This document shows positions 55,183-64,000 of a stretch of 64,000 nt of DNA, piece by piece. The notes beneath the pieces were generated by a model. That model was not told where the DNA came from. It saw only the letters and a program-made list of their open reading frames with translations, and did no database searches. Source of the DNA: Histomonas meleagridis (lineage: Eukaryota; Parabasalia; Tritrichomonadida; Dientamoebidae); contig WSYJ01000164.1 of NCBI GenBank assembly GCA_020186115.1, positions 744,001 through 808,000 on the forward strand, in the 5' to 3' direction. The first letter of the stretch is position 1, and each line of letters opens with the position of its first letter. Position numbers and translations under genes: made by a program.

Positions 55183-56454
55183 ATGTCAGAGAACCCCGGA
55201 AAAATAGCAGACAAGATCAAAGAACTTGATGAACGCTTAAGTGGGATCAAGAGGCATGCTGAAACGCAAGACGGGTTAATGGACTCTTCGCAATTTCAAT
55301 ATACTATCGTTAAAAATGAATTAGAAGAAGATTTACGTCAAATAGAACAATCAGTTCTAGTACTATCAAAAATGTGTCTCCTTAAAATGGTTACAAGCAA
55401 TGAACAGCTTGCAAAAATGGAAGTTAATTTAGAACATATCGAAGGAACTTTGAAAGCTATTCGTGCCAATGCTGGTCGACGTCTTGTTCCATCTCCTCAA
55501 CCATCTCAATCTCTAAAGGCTATGGATGATCAATTTTTACCACGTTCCCAACAATATGATGTTGGCTTCCCCGAAAATCCATTCCGCATTAACTTAAATG
55601 CCATCAGCAATGTCGGTCGTCGGATTGAAGAGCCAGAGAACTCCAATGATTCACCCTTAATCATCAAATTATCAGAATCAACTCCACTTCCCACGTTCTG
55701 GTCATGTACCAATGACTTCTTTGCTCCAACTTCAGGGCCAGCAGCCAACAGCAACTTCAACACCTCATTTAGTGAATGCTATGGCTTTAATGCTGCCGAA
55801 ACAGATTTAGTTGAACCGCCACCAGAAGAAGAACCACAACCAGCGCCTCAAGCTCCTACCAAAGAAGACAAGAAGAAGGACAAGAAGAAAGACAAGAAAT
55901 CTCGAAAACGCTCATCAGTATCAATCGAAGAACCCACATCAACTGCACCATCATCCACATCATCGACGATTGTTCCTCCTCCTCCGGTCAGCGAGACACA
56001 GCCTGCTCCTCCTCCGCCAGAGCCCGAACCGCCAAAACCGAAACCGCCAGAAAAGAAGAAGAAGGAAAAACCGAAGGCAAAACCGAAACCGCCGGAGAAG
56101 AAGAAGGAAAAACCGCCCGAGGAACCGTCGGGTTCGGGTGCCCCGCCGCCACCTCCGCCGCCACCTCCTCCACCGCCACCGCCAGCAGCATCAAGTGCGC
56201 CAAAGCTCCCAACCAACAAAGGACTGTCGCTGTCTGATCTCAAGCCAGGCCAAATGCCGAAATTGAAGAAAGTCGAAACAGTTGATAAGTCAGGGCCACA
56301 GATCTCAGGCGCTGGGGGCGGCGGCGGAAGCGGTGGCACTGGCGGCGGAAGCACCGGCGGAGGCGGAGCTCCTCCTGGAAATGACATGGCGTCTCAGCTG
56401 CAGGCAATGTTCGCGAAGAGAAGGGCAAAGGCAGAAGCCGCTGCAAACCAGTAA
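55183..56454 (+). CDS. WH2/poly-proline actin regulator of WASP superfamily type
   Basis: The product is 423 residues from ATG 55183. This start is preferred because an Inr-like TCATTAAA directly precedes it; an earlier in-frame ATG at 55150 exists. Residues 1-95 form a coiled-coil region (KIADKIKELDERLSG, LEEDLRQIEQSVLVL). Lys-rich and Pro-rich segments follow, with a run of 14 prolines near residue 328. Then a WH2-like motif appears (GLSLSDLKPGQMPKLKKVE), a Gly-rich spacer and a basic amphipathic end (ASQLQAMFAKRRAKAEA) like a connector region. There is no acidic Arp2/3-binding tail. It probably binds actin monomers and profilin and belongs near WASH, WAVE or WASP, but the subfamily is unclear. 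Confidence 0.7.
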   Translation: MSENPGKIADKIKELDERLSGIKRHAETQDGLMDSSQFQYTIVKNELEEDLRQIEQSVLVLSKMCLLKMVTSNEQLAKMEVNLEHIEGTLKAIRANAGRRLVPSPQPSQSLKAMDDQFLPRSQQYDVGFPENPFRINLNAISNVGRRIEEPENSNDSPLIIKLSESTPLPTFWSCTNDFFAPTSGPAANSNFNTSFSECYGFNAAETDLVEPPPEEEPQPAPQAPTKEDKKKDKKKDKKSRKRSSVSIEEPTSTAPSSTSSTIVPPPPVSETQPAPPPPEPEPPKPKPPEKKKKEKPKAKPKPPEKKKEKPPEEPSGSGAPPPPPPPPPPPPPPAASSAPKLPTNKGLSLSDLKPGQMPKLKKVETVDKSGPQISGAGGGGGSGGTGGGSTGGGGAPPGNDMASQLQAMFAKRRAKAEAAANQ

Positions 56455-56589
56455 ACAAACCGAATTTTCGATATATTTTACCTCAACACAACAGTTTTCG
56501 AGTGAATTATTTCATGAGTTTTAGCAATAGTCAAATTGTATCGTTTTTATGCATTAAATAATAATTTTCTTTTCATTTGTGCTCAAGAA

Positions 56590-57510
56590 TTAATTGAATC
56601 GTTTCCTCGTGGACATTTTTAGTTACAAACATAAGTGCTGTTCTAAATAATTTAAATAATTTCCAAATATTATTCAAAAATCCAAAACAATTAATATAAA
56701 TTTTAAATAAAAGATATAAATATCTTCAGCATTAATGTCAATTCTTTCATGCTCAAGAAGTAATTTAACTATTTCTGTGAGACCTTTTTCAGCTGCCATC
56801 ATAAGTGCTGTTTTAAATAATCTAAATAATTGCCAAATATCATTTTGAAATCCTAATTTGTTGAAATAAATTTCATATAAATCAAACAAATATTTTTAAC
56901 ATTGACATCAATTCTTTTCTGCTTAAGAAGTAATTTAACGATTTTTGGATTATTATTTTCTGTTGCAAGAAATAATGGTGAAATAATACGATGGCCTTGA
57001 TAAAATATTATTTTGAAATCCCAAATGTTAAAATTGTATTGTATAATAAAATTTTTTAAATAAAATTCAGTAGCATTCATATAAATTCCTTCTTTGAGTA
57101 ATATTTTTATAACTTTTATATGACCAAAATATATAGCAATCATAAGAGGTGAAAAAAATATGAAAAATAATCATGAAAAATTTTATATAATTATTAAAAA
57201 ATAAAAATTATTTTTGAAAAAATTATATAAAAATGTAGAGTAATTTCAATATCATGCTTAAGAAGGAATTTGATCATTTTAATATGACCATATTTTGAAG
57301 CTAAATAAAGTCCATTAGCAAACAATATACATTATAAACACTAAAAATTTAAAATTTATCCCAAATTCAATAAAGAAATATTTCTTTCATTTATTTTACT
57401 ATACTTTTTTTTAAGAAGAAATTTCGCAATTTCAACGCAACCTTGTTTACAAGCAAATAAAAATGGTGTATTAAATAATTATAATAAATTTCATATAAAA
57501 AATTAAAAAA
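56590..57510 (-). pseudogene. Decayed 3' ankyrin units of the DUF3447 gene
   Basis: Directly after the stop of the DUF3447 ORF, the minus strand continues with at least five ankyrin units: FACKQGCVEIAKFLLKKK, LYLASKYGHIKMIKFLLKHD, IAIYFGHIKVIKILLKEG, TENNNPKIVKLLLKQKRIDV and AAEKGLTEIVKLLLEHERID. They are separated by 70-100 bp AT-rich inserts with stops or shifts. The inserts share TTATATGAAATTTATT and ATATTTGGAATTATTTA-like pieces with those at 28.6-29.7 kb. The tail of the gene is thus unreadable as one frame unless the inserts are removed. Confidence 0.6.
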
Positions 57511-58686
57511 TTAATTACTTAAAACAAAACTTAAATATAACAAAAAAATATATCTAACACCATTATAAAATCCATTTCGATCAATAACATATTTAACAAT
57601 CTCAATGTTTCTTGATTTTACAGCTGATGCCAAAATTTCTGGAGGCAATTTATTTTTTTCAAGAAAATGTTTTAAAAGATATAAATTGCCACTTTCTGTT
57701 GCTTCAATGATTAATTCATCATCAACTTTTAAACCTTTTTCTTCTAAAAATTGAAAAATTTCATAATTATTATATAAAATACAATTCTTTGCTAAATCTT
57801 CTAAATTTCTATGTATAATATTGGTATCATAAAGATAATAAAAAATATCATTTCGCTGAAATTCAATTGCAGCTTCATATGCACCTTCAAATGATGAATG
57901 GTTTTGTTCACATAAATGAATAATCTCTAAGTTTCCACCTGCAACAGCATATTTACCAGTGTTCCCTAATTTTGCGCCATTCATAAGTAAATATTTAAAA
58001 CACTTAATAGATCCAAAAAATGCTGCATAATCAATAAGTGAAACATTTTTTTGATTAATGAAAGAACATTTTTCATAAAGTGATGGTTCATTTATATGAT
58101 TATATTCAAATTTTGATTGTGTTGACATTTCTTGAAGTTTTTCTATTTCATCATTCCGAATTATTTTTGATATTTCATCTGCGTTAACTCCTTCTTTAAT
58201 TAATTGTTTATGAAGTTCCCAATCATTCTTTGAAAGTTTTTTAATATTGTCTTTGAATGTTTCAGCAAATGGAATGTTCAATTTTTTGTTCTCAATTAGA
58301 TTATTAATATCAACACACATTTTATAATGTGCAAAATAAAGGGACTTTTTGGATTGAACAAGATCTATATCAACAAGGTTTAAATTAATCATCTTTTCAA
58401 TTAAATATTTAGATTCTTGTGAATCTAAATGAAGAAGATATTGCAGAAAAACATCATATAATTTATCATTTATATTTTGAATTTCTTTCATTAATTGAAA
58501 ATATAAATCAATATCATTGATACGTGAGATTATAGCTGAATAAATCATTTGAGCAAAAATTATATTAAAAGAATGTGGGAAATTTGGATCATATAACGCT
58601 TTGACGATTTCAATAGATTCATCAATATTTTCTTCCTTTAGCTCCCTCATTGTTTTTTGTATATTGTTTAATAATTGGAAACACAT
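57511..58686 (-). CDS. DUF3447/ankyrin-family protein (N-terminal part)
   Basis: The product is 391 residues from the first ATG at 58686; the open frame upstream runs into a transposon terminal repeat and has only GTG. Residues 1-175 are helical. Residues about 180-340 match the trichomonad DUF3447 layout: ELHKQLIKEGVNADEISKII, LIDYAAFFGSIKCFKYLLMN, YAVAGGNLEIIHLCEQN, and GAYEAAIEFQRNDIFYYL. Two ankyrin units follow (EATESGNLYLLKHFLEKN, ASAVKSRNIEIVKYVIDRN). The frame then ends in an AT-rich insert (GVRYIFLLYLSFVLSN). This is a large, lineage-specific family of presumed interaction proteins. The N-terminus may have been clipped by the adjacent MULE. A broken sister copy lies at 63340-64000. 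Confidence 0.7.
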   Translation of the reverse strand: MCFQLLNNIQKTMRELKEENIDESIEIVKALYDPNFPHSFNIIFAQMIYSAIISRINDIDLYFQLMKEIQNINDKLYDVFLQYLLHLDSQESKYLIEKMINLNLVDIDLVQSKKSLYFAHYKMCVDINNLIENKKLNIPFAETFKDNIKKLSKNDWELHKQLIKEGVNADEISKIIRNDEIEKLQEMSTQSKFEYNHINEPSLYEKCSFINQKNVSLIDYAAFFGSIKCFKYLLMNGAKLGNTGKYAVAGGNLEIIHLCEQNHSSFEGAYEAAIEFQRNDIFYYLYDTNIIHRNLEDLAKNCILYNNYEIFQFLEEKGLKVDDELIIEATESGNLYLLKHFLEKNKLPPEILASAVKSRNIEIVKYVIDRNGFYNGVRYIFLLYLSFVLSN

Positions 58687-58712
58687 TTGTAAAATTCTTG
58701 AGGAATCGTAAT

Positions 58713-58795
58713 TGACACGAAGTGGCGTCACTTTTGTATTCGACACGGAAATTTTATTCCAATTAAAAGTGCCAATATGAAAGGAGTTAAAAAAA
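58713..58795. repeat. Left terminal inverted repeat of the MULE
   Basis: The outer end begins TGACACGAAGTGGCGTCACT. Over about 80 bp it matches the reverse complement of 61585-61662 with few differences and small gaps. It lies immediately upstream of the DUF3447 gene start. No convincing target-site duplication flanks the pair. Confidence 0.85.
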
Positions 58796-59040
58796 ATTTC
58801 AATATCGAATTTTAAAAACTATCAAAATTCTCAAAAAGTTCATCCGGTCATCAAATTTGATAGAATCTTATAAGTTCAGATGAATGGGATAACACGACTG
58901 ATACTCCAGAAATTATAAAGTGGTTGCAGAAAGGTTTCCCAACGATAGAATCGAATGAATCAAAAATCATCGGATTTATATTCAAAAACTGAGGGGTTTG
59001 GGAAATTTTTCTGCAACCACTTTAGATGTTATATCTAAAA

Positions 59041-61350
59041 ATTGAGAAATGTCGATCAACTCACAAGAGACTTCCCCTTCTGATATACAAGAAATGTTCA
59101 AGCAAAATGTTGGTCATTATTCACTCACAAGGACAAAGGTATTTGGGATTTTTGGTGTCGTTTTGGAGGTCGTTGCAGAGCTAAGAAGAACCGTACGCTA
59201 AAACATTATGATTGCAATAGCTTTATAAGATTAAAAGTTGTGCATAATTTATCAAAAATTATGTTTGTTGAAGGCAATTTTCGACTCAAACATCCAATAT
59301 CACAAGATTTCTATAATAGTTGGTTGGGTATCAAATTCAACTCGAGATCAAATTATAACTTACACTAAACAAGGAAATCCTGCATATATTAAAAAAAAAA
59401 TAACAGAATTTGTCAGTGCTCGGAAATTTTATGATATCAGACGTTCTTATTTAAACTCAAGAGATGTTGATACAATCAAATCAATCCAATCTATTATTCA
59501 TCAGTTATCAAATAATTATGAAACGTGATTTCATTTGAACAGAGCAGATAATCAAATTCTCACTGCAACATTTGTTTCAAGGAGGTTAAAAAATTAAATA
59601 ATATCTAGATATATATCACAATTAGATGACATAATGATGACTAATGATTTTGATATGCCTATTATAAATGTCTTATTCATTGATTAAAATAATGATTCAC
59701 AAATACTAGCATTTTCAATAATATCCAGTAAAGAAAAGGAAATATTTAAACTTGTATTTGATGATGTATAAAAAAAAGTTGGCATACCAAGAGTTGTAAT
59801 CATTGATAGATTAAAAGCACAAAAAGCAGCAATTGAGATAGTAATGTTAAATACTATAATTGTTTTTTGCAAAGTTCATATGATGAGATAAGTCGAATAA
59901 ACATTTGGTCCTTAATCTATAATATATGAGTTATTTCATTAATGAATATATTAATTCTATAAATCAAACTATTCGGAGTATCGTCAAAAATAAAAGAGCT
60001 ATCCAAGCATTAATTGATGATATCGATTGTTATGATCCTAGTTTTTTATTGTCTGTAAATTTAAGAGAACGAAGAACAACTAATGCGATTGAAGGTTTAA
60101 ATGGTAATATTCGGGAAAAATTAGATGGGAAAAGAGATATTGAGATTGTTATAAAAATATTGGATTATTTAGCTACAGAATTTGCTTGGCGAAGTGAAGC
60201 CATGCTTACAGATATTGACAACAATATTTATGAAGGTAATATTCTAGGTTCAATAGCAATAGATAAATTGAAAAATGAAGTCGAAATTGCTAAGAGAACT
60301 AAAAATAAAAATATGGATGGAAGAGCTAATATCGAATTATTAAAATGGATTAATGAGGAGAATTGCAAATTTTTTACAGAGATTGAATATGGTCTTCCTT
60401 GTGTCCATAAAATTATTAATCGTTTAGATAGACGAATCCCATCAATATCACAAAATGAAATACCTGAGATTTATTTTAAAAAATCGTACCAAATACAGGA
60501 AAACAATTTTTTTCAAAATAAAATCATAGAACATGAAATTCAAGAAATACCTCATTATGATATGAGTTACTCTCCACTTACAAGAGCATTTGAAGAAATT
60601 GCTTCAGTCGTTCAAAGAGATGATAGAGTGAAAGTACTAGTTCTCAAATTATATAATGAACTTAAAGATATAAATTTAAATTTATTTTCTGGAAGAAAAA
60701 AGACAAGACCAGCAAATTTAATAAGAAGGTCAGGAAGAAATAGTCAGAAAAAACATTATTCATGCAGTATATGTAGAAAATCGAGTCACAATAAAGCAAC
60801 ATGTGCGAATTTACATGAAGATAATATAAACGAAAAGTTAACATCTAAAGAAGCAGAAATAAATGAAAACAATATTTCAGAAACTGAAAAAGAAATAATT
60901 GAAGACAACTTTTTAGAAATGGAAGAGGAAAGCATAAGAATTGATATTAATATTGAAAATGAAGAATTGTTGGTCAATTTAACACCTAAAGAACTTGAGA
61001 TATTAGAATTACTGTCATTAGATCAATTGAATTTATTTCAAAGATACCCTGTTTTTCATAAGTTTTTGTCTGCTATAGGACGAAAAAAAATCCACAAAAC
61101 ATAGAAACACTGAATGGAATTTATTATACTCAATGGAAAACAGTAAAAGAGTATATACTAAATCAGTCTATGGATGTCTCGGATGAAATAGGAATTATAC
61201 AACTCATATATATGATGAATTATGGTCAAAAATTAAGAGATAATGATATGCTAAATCATATATCTCAACTGACTCTATATTTAGAAACCAATACCCGACT
61301 CACTATAATAAAAATTATATTAATTTCACATTTGTTTTATAATTCATAAA
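59041..61350 (+). pseudogene. MULE transposase pseudogene
   Basis: Pieces in several frames make one transposase. An N-terminal zinc-finger-like region (GIWDFWCRFGGRCRAKKN, near 59150) is followed by a middle catalytic region with VLFID and PRVVIIDRLKAQKAA (59660-59830), interrupted by TAA codons. A long open part follows (59926-61104) with RERRTTNAIEGLNGNIREKL, the SWIM-type GLPCVHKI and a zinc knuckle CSICRKSSHNKATC. After a shift near 61090 the frame continues with LNGIYYTQWKTVKEYIL to about 61350. At least four lesions make it inactive as encoded. The largest open block would give about 392 residues if translated. Confidence 0.8.
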
Positions 61351-61584
61351 AACATAAATTCTAAATGAGATATGATTAAAAGAAATAAAAGAAAATACTT
61401 ATTATCAACCAATTTCACTCGTGGAATTCCAAATAAATTGTCTAAGTTCAATCAAAAATTCATTTTATTTATGATCTTGCAACTCAAAATAATTGACATT
61501 TTATTATTTATTGTGAATTGCTTGATGAATGACATTGAATTATCAGAATTAACTTTCTTCAATCTTCCTAAAACATGTCGATTT

Positions 61585-61662
61585 TTTTTAATTTCCTCAT
61601 GTTAGCACTTTTAATTGAAAAAAATTTCGTGTCGAACGCAAAAGTGACGCCACTTCGTGTCA
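61585..61662. repeat. Right terminal inverted repeat of the MULE
   Basis: This is the inverse partner of 58713-58795. Shared blocks are GCACTTTTAATTG, CGTGTCGAA and AAAGTGACGCCACTTCGTGT, ending TGTCA at 61662. The sequence between the transposase end (61350) and this repeat is AT-rich, with a 77-codon chance frame. Confidence 0.85.
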
Positions 61663-61872
61663 TTTACTATTACCCAAAATTCTTTTAGTTTATCGGATTT
61701 TTTTGTTTTCTAAAGTTTATTACACCTAAGTGAGGGTTCTCCTAAACTAACTCAATTCTATCGTTTTGTAGATAATTTCAGCAAAGCTGCTGCTGCAGAT
61801 AAGCTGAAGTTATCGATCGTTTTTTATTATTTTGAACAAAGCAAGTCAAAATAATACACACCAAAAAGGAAA

Positions 61873-62601
61873 ATGTCGCGCCCAGTTACAGATTCAACAG
61901 AAATCCAATTGCTCTTGGAAGACCGTCTACAAAGTGAAGAGCGCCGAAGCACTGAGTTAAAGAAACGTATTGCGGATTTGAAAACACAAATGAAACAAAC
62001 CAATCTTTTAGTAAGTGGTAATACCGAAGTTACACTTGGTGATGATGTTACTCTTTCTATTGGGGCATCACGTAAACAAGGACACATAAACACAAGTTGC
62101 AATTTTGCTTCATTTGTAAAATTCGTTCAACTTTCTTTCTCATTCGATGAAAAGGAGTTTGGCTTTAGAGACGACCAAGGTCGTATAGTCTATCTTCAGA
62201 GCAATCAAGACATCAAGTTCATGTTCACATGGTATTTTGCCCATGAAGTTAAAAGCATACAAATAGTTTCAATACCATTTTCAGATATTGCCGTCATAAA
62301 GAAGCGAAAGATGTCAAAGGAAGTTCCTTACAAAGATGGTAGCGCTGTTTTCCGATGCGAAATTTGCGGCCCCGAAAAACCATTGTTTTATCTTGTTGTT
62401 CCTCCAAATTATAGCTTCAGTGATGGAATGAATTATCTTCAGGGAATATTTGGCAAGATATCATCGCTTATGTTTGCTGATGATGATGAAGATATCATCA
62501 CTGTGGATTCAAACGAATCGTGGGGATACTGCATTGGCACAGGTATAAAAATGTCGAAGATTGGAAGGTATCAGCTTCTTCTAATCCAAACTTCGAATTA
62601 G
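61873..62601 (+). CDS. Coiled-coil protein with PB1-like segments
   Basis: The 242-residue product starts at ATG 61873. Residues 8-45 form a coiled coil (LLEDRLQSEERRSTELKKRI). The rest seems to hold two related alpha/beta segments. The first is FASFVKFVQLSFSFDEKEFG with FRDDQGRIVYLQSNQDIKF. The second is YSFSDGMNYLQGIFGKISSL with DDDEDIITVDSNESWGYCI. The pattern of a helix followed by D-x-D-x-D/E and an aromatic strand recalls PB1 domains, which pair head to tail in signalling scaffolds. This is a resemblance only. The stop codon overlaps that of the convergent PIG-F-like gene by 4 bp. Confidence 0.55.
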   Translation: MSRPVTDSTEIQLLLEDRLQSEERRSTELKKRIADLKTQMKQTNLLVSGNTEVTLGDDVTLSIGASRKQGHINTSCNFASFVKFVQLSFSFDEKEFGFRDDQGRIVYLQSNQDIKFMFTWYFAHEVKSIQIVSIPFSDIAVIKKRKMSKEVPYKDGSAVFRCEICGPEKPLFYLVVPPNYSFSDGMNYLQGIFGKISSLMFADDDEDIITVDSNESWGYCIGTGIKMSKIGRYQLLLIQTSN

Positions 62602-63101
62602 GCAATAATACGTTTATCATTAAGAAAATCAATAAAACTACCAACGAACGAGCCAATGGTTAGACATACTGAGTGTGAAATTGGTGGGTTTTTCCAGAAT
62701 ACTGGCCAATCTAGTGGAAATGGAATTGATCCAATTAAAAGACCGATTTGAGAAAAAAACAGCTCATATGTCCACCCAAAGGTTACGAGTGGAGCAACAC
62801 ATACTGGGCCAAGTAAGAGTGCGATGATAAACCATTTTTTAATTGAGAAAATCCCAAGGATAAATGTGATGGAAAAAAATGTAATAATAGATGAAGTGAG
62901 TATTGCAATTATTTGAAATAGAGTCTTTTTGGAGTTAATAAAATAAAAAACCAACAAAGGAAATCTAAATAAAAAATGAATTAGAAGTAAAAATGGATAA
63001 TATGATTGAAGTTTTTCAGAAACAATCAACATTAATAATACAAGAAGTTGAGAGGTAGTTAATATTAAGTATATCAATGATTTGGACCTGATTACATTCA
63101 T
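62598..63101 (-). CDS. PIG-F/Gpi11-like multi-span membrane protein
   Basis: A 167-residue protein from ATG 63101 with about five membrane helices (residues about 8-28, 35-57, 60-82, 88-108 and 112-130). The last part carries IGSIPFPLDWPVFWKNPPIS and then IGSFVGSFIDF. The pattern G-x-P-x-PLDW-x-x-x-W followed by a Gly-spaced helix is the hallmark of PIG-F/Gpi11, the stabilising subunit of the GPI ethanolamine-phosphate transferases in the ER. Family members have about 200 residues, so this one is short. Trichomonads are usually described as poor in GPI synthesis genes, which makes the call worth testing. It ends tail to tail with the previous gene, sharing 4 bp. Confidence 0.6.
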   Translation of the reverse strand: MNVIRSKSLIYLILTTSQLLVLLMLIVSEKLQSYYPFLLLIHFLFRFPLLVFYFINSKKTLFQIIAILTSSIITFFSITFILGIFSIKKWFIIALLLGPVCVAPLVTFGWTYELFFSQIGLLIGSIPFPLDWPVFWKNPPISHSVCLTIGSFVGSFIDFLNDKRIIA

Positions 63102-63178
63102 AAAATTTGGTTAACTTCTTTTGAAAGTTGAACTTGTATTATATTATGTTATTAATATCATGAAAGATTATAATGGAA

Positions 63179-63249
63179 GCATCGTTGGTCTAATGGTAGA
63201 ATCTTGGCTTCCCAAGCCAAGGGTCCGGGTCCGATTCCCGGGCGATGCA
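63179..63249 (+). tRNA. tRNA-Gly(CCC)
   Basis: A 71-nt cloverleaf. The acceptor stem is GCATCG paired with CGATGC plus discriminator A. The D-arm contains TGGTCTAATGGTAGA. The anticodon stem CTTGG/CCAAG closes a loop TTCCCAA with anticodon CCC. The T-arm is CCGGG TCCGATT CCCGG. There is no intron and CCA is not encoded. A T5 run at 63252-63256 serves as Pol III terminator. Confidence 0.95.
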
Positions 63250-63339
63250 CTTTTTGCGTTTTAAATTTTTTCTCCCCGGTTAACCGCCTTTACTTTATGT
63301 TTAAGTTTGATATCCATAAAGTAAAGCTTCCCCTATAAG

Positions 63340-64000
63340 AAAAAAGAAGAGCAAAACAAAAACAATGCCAAAATTATTGAATTTTTTGGGTATTCAATTG
63401 CTAAAATCAAGTTGCGAGAAGCATATTATCTTGCGAATATCATCGAACAAAAATTTCCAAATGCGTTCATTCAAAATATTTTGCACATCTTCATCCAGAA
63501 AAACAGAATAAGAAAAATAATCCTAGTGAACTATTTCATGCATTTTTCCTCAAAAAATAACCTTAAGTTACATAAACAATTAAATCATGAAGGAGTTAAT
63601 ACAACTAAAATTTCAAAAATAATTCGATCTGATGATGTTGAAAAACTTCAAGAAATATCATCACAACCAAAATTTTATTATAATCAGGAAATTATTCCAT
63701 CGCTTTATTAAAGATATTCATACATTAATAATAAAAATGTTTTATTAATTGATTATTCAGCATTTTTTTCAGCAGTTAAATGTTTTAAATATTTACTTAT
63801 GAATGGAGCAAATATAGAAAATACAGGTAAATATGCAGTTGCAGGTGGAAATGAAGAAATTATTCATTTATGCGAACAAAATCATTCATAATTTAAAGAT
63901 GCTTATGAAACAGCAATTGAATTCCACCGAAATGATATCTTTAAATATATTTATGAGAATAAATTAGAAAAAATATTTTTAAAACATATTTATAGCTATG
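63340..64000 (+). pseudogene. DUF3447/ankyrin-family pseudogene, cut by window end
   Basis: The plus strand encodes a copy related to the gene at 57511-58686. The frame IIEFFGYSIAKIKLREAYYL leads into SKNNLKLHKQLNHEGVNTTK, then IRSDDVEKLQEISSQPKFYY and LLIDYSAFFSAVKCFKYLLM, YAVAGGNEEIIHLCEQN and YETAIEFHRNDIFKYIYE. In-frame stops occur at 63709-63711 and near 63889. No good start is evident; an ATG at 63365 lies in another frame. It lies about 90 bp downstream of the tRNA gene and continues past 64000. Confidence 0.75.

Larger units (their letters stand above)
58713..61662 (+). mobile_element. Mutator-like (MULE) DNA transposon, decayed
   Basis: The element is about 2.95 kb, bounded by inverted repeats of about 80 bp and carrying a broken transposase on the plus strand. 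Repeat length and transposase signatures fit the MULE superfamily. Internal 58800-59040 is non-coding. Both flanks carry related DUF3447 family sequences (57.5-58.7 kb and 63.4-64 kb). The flanking direct repeats expected after insertion are not visible, so the insertion is old or was rearranged. Confidence 0.85.

Noticed and set aside
55848-56458. Gly-rich minus-strand frames opposite the poly-proline gene
   Set aside because: They are shadows of proline codons. The plus-strand frame has a sensible domain order and start.
61372-61605. 77-codon frame near the right MULE end
   Set aside because: It has an ATG but a composition typical of AT-rich DNA and runs into the terminal repeat; I could not link it to the transposase.
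58700-61675. Target-site duplication of the MULE
   Set aside because: Bases outside the two terminal repeats (about 58704-58712 and 61663-61671) do not match, so I claim none.

Overview
The window looks like nuclear DNA of a trichomonad (parabasalid) protist, most probably Tritrichomonas or a close relative. I infer this from several features together. The DNA is AT-rich. Almost all genes are intronless and spaced by tens to hundreds of bases. Many stop codons are embedded in TAAA. Promoter-like motifs sit close to start codons (ACGATAG, paired AAACG/CGTTT, TTTGGCC). Proteins of the DUF3447/ankyrin and Sel1-kinase types occur, there is a decayed Mutator-like (MULE) element, and ankyrin-repeat debris lies between genes. 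I could run no search, so the species is an inference.

Layout. 0-9 kb: a kelch gene with a detached coiled-coil 3' remnant, an intact LRR-PP2C phosphatase, a single-ring Cdc48-like AAA protein with a weakened active site, a frameshifted TerD-like gene and a small Cys-containing protein. 9-14.6 kb: a homeobox-like/WD40 fusion, a DHHC-type acyltransferase with a degenerate zinc core, ribosomal protein uL22 and proteasome alpha4. 14.9-19 kb: a 1366-residue cyclin-fold protein with 14 AT-hook-like motifs and a long Asn/Asp/Arg repeat tail. 19-26 kb: gene-poor DNA with ankyrin debris, a RasGEF and a calponin-homology protein. 26-36.2 kb: a C2-like/kinase/Sel1 protein, decayed ankyrin repeats, a coiled-coil protein, a Rab GTPase with a 23-nt intron, a membrane-anchored P-loop protein, a possibly spliced membrane protein, a seven-helix protein and a bromodomain-like protein.

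36-45.4 kb: a very large HEAT-repeat protein (HEATR5/Laa1-like), ribosomal protein eS19, a type I membrane protein and a 5'-truncated VPS4-like AAA gene. 45.46-48.62 kb: a minisatellite of about 90 copies of a 35-bp unit with three two-state positions and a local 140-bp higher-order period. 48.7-56.5 kb: glycogen branching enzyme, a Lys/Glu-rich protein ending in a myosin-I TH1 domain, an armadillo-like protein and a WH2/poly-proline actin regulator. 56.6-64 kb: a DUF3447/ankyrin gene with decayed 3' repeats, a MULE with long terminal inverted repeats, a coiled-coil/PB1-like protein, a PIG-F-like membrane protein, tRNA-Gly(CCC) and a second, broken DUF3447 gene cut by the window edge.

Themes. 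Housekeeping genes (uL22, eS19, alpha4, branching enzyme) sit among expanded regulatory families. Several enzymes keep their fold but have lost key catalytic residues: the Rab, both AAA proteins, the Sel1 kinase and the acyltransferase. Proteins tied to membrane and actin traffic are frequent (Rab, HEATR5-like, TH1, WH2, RasGEF, calponin homology), but genes on both strands are mixed and there is no operon-like grouping.
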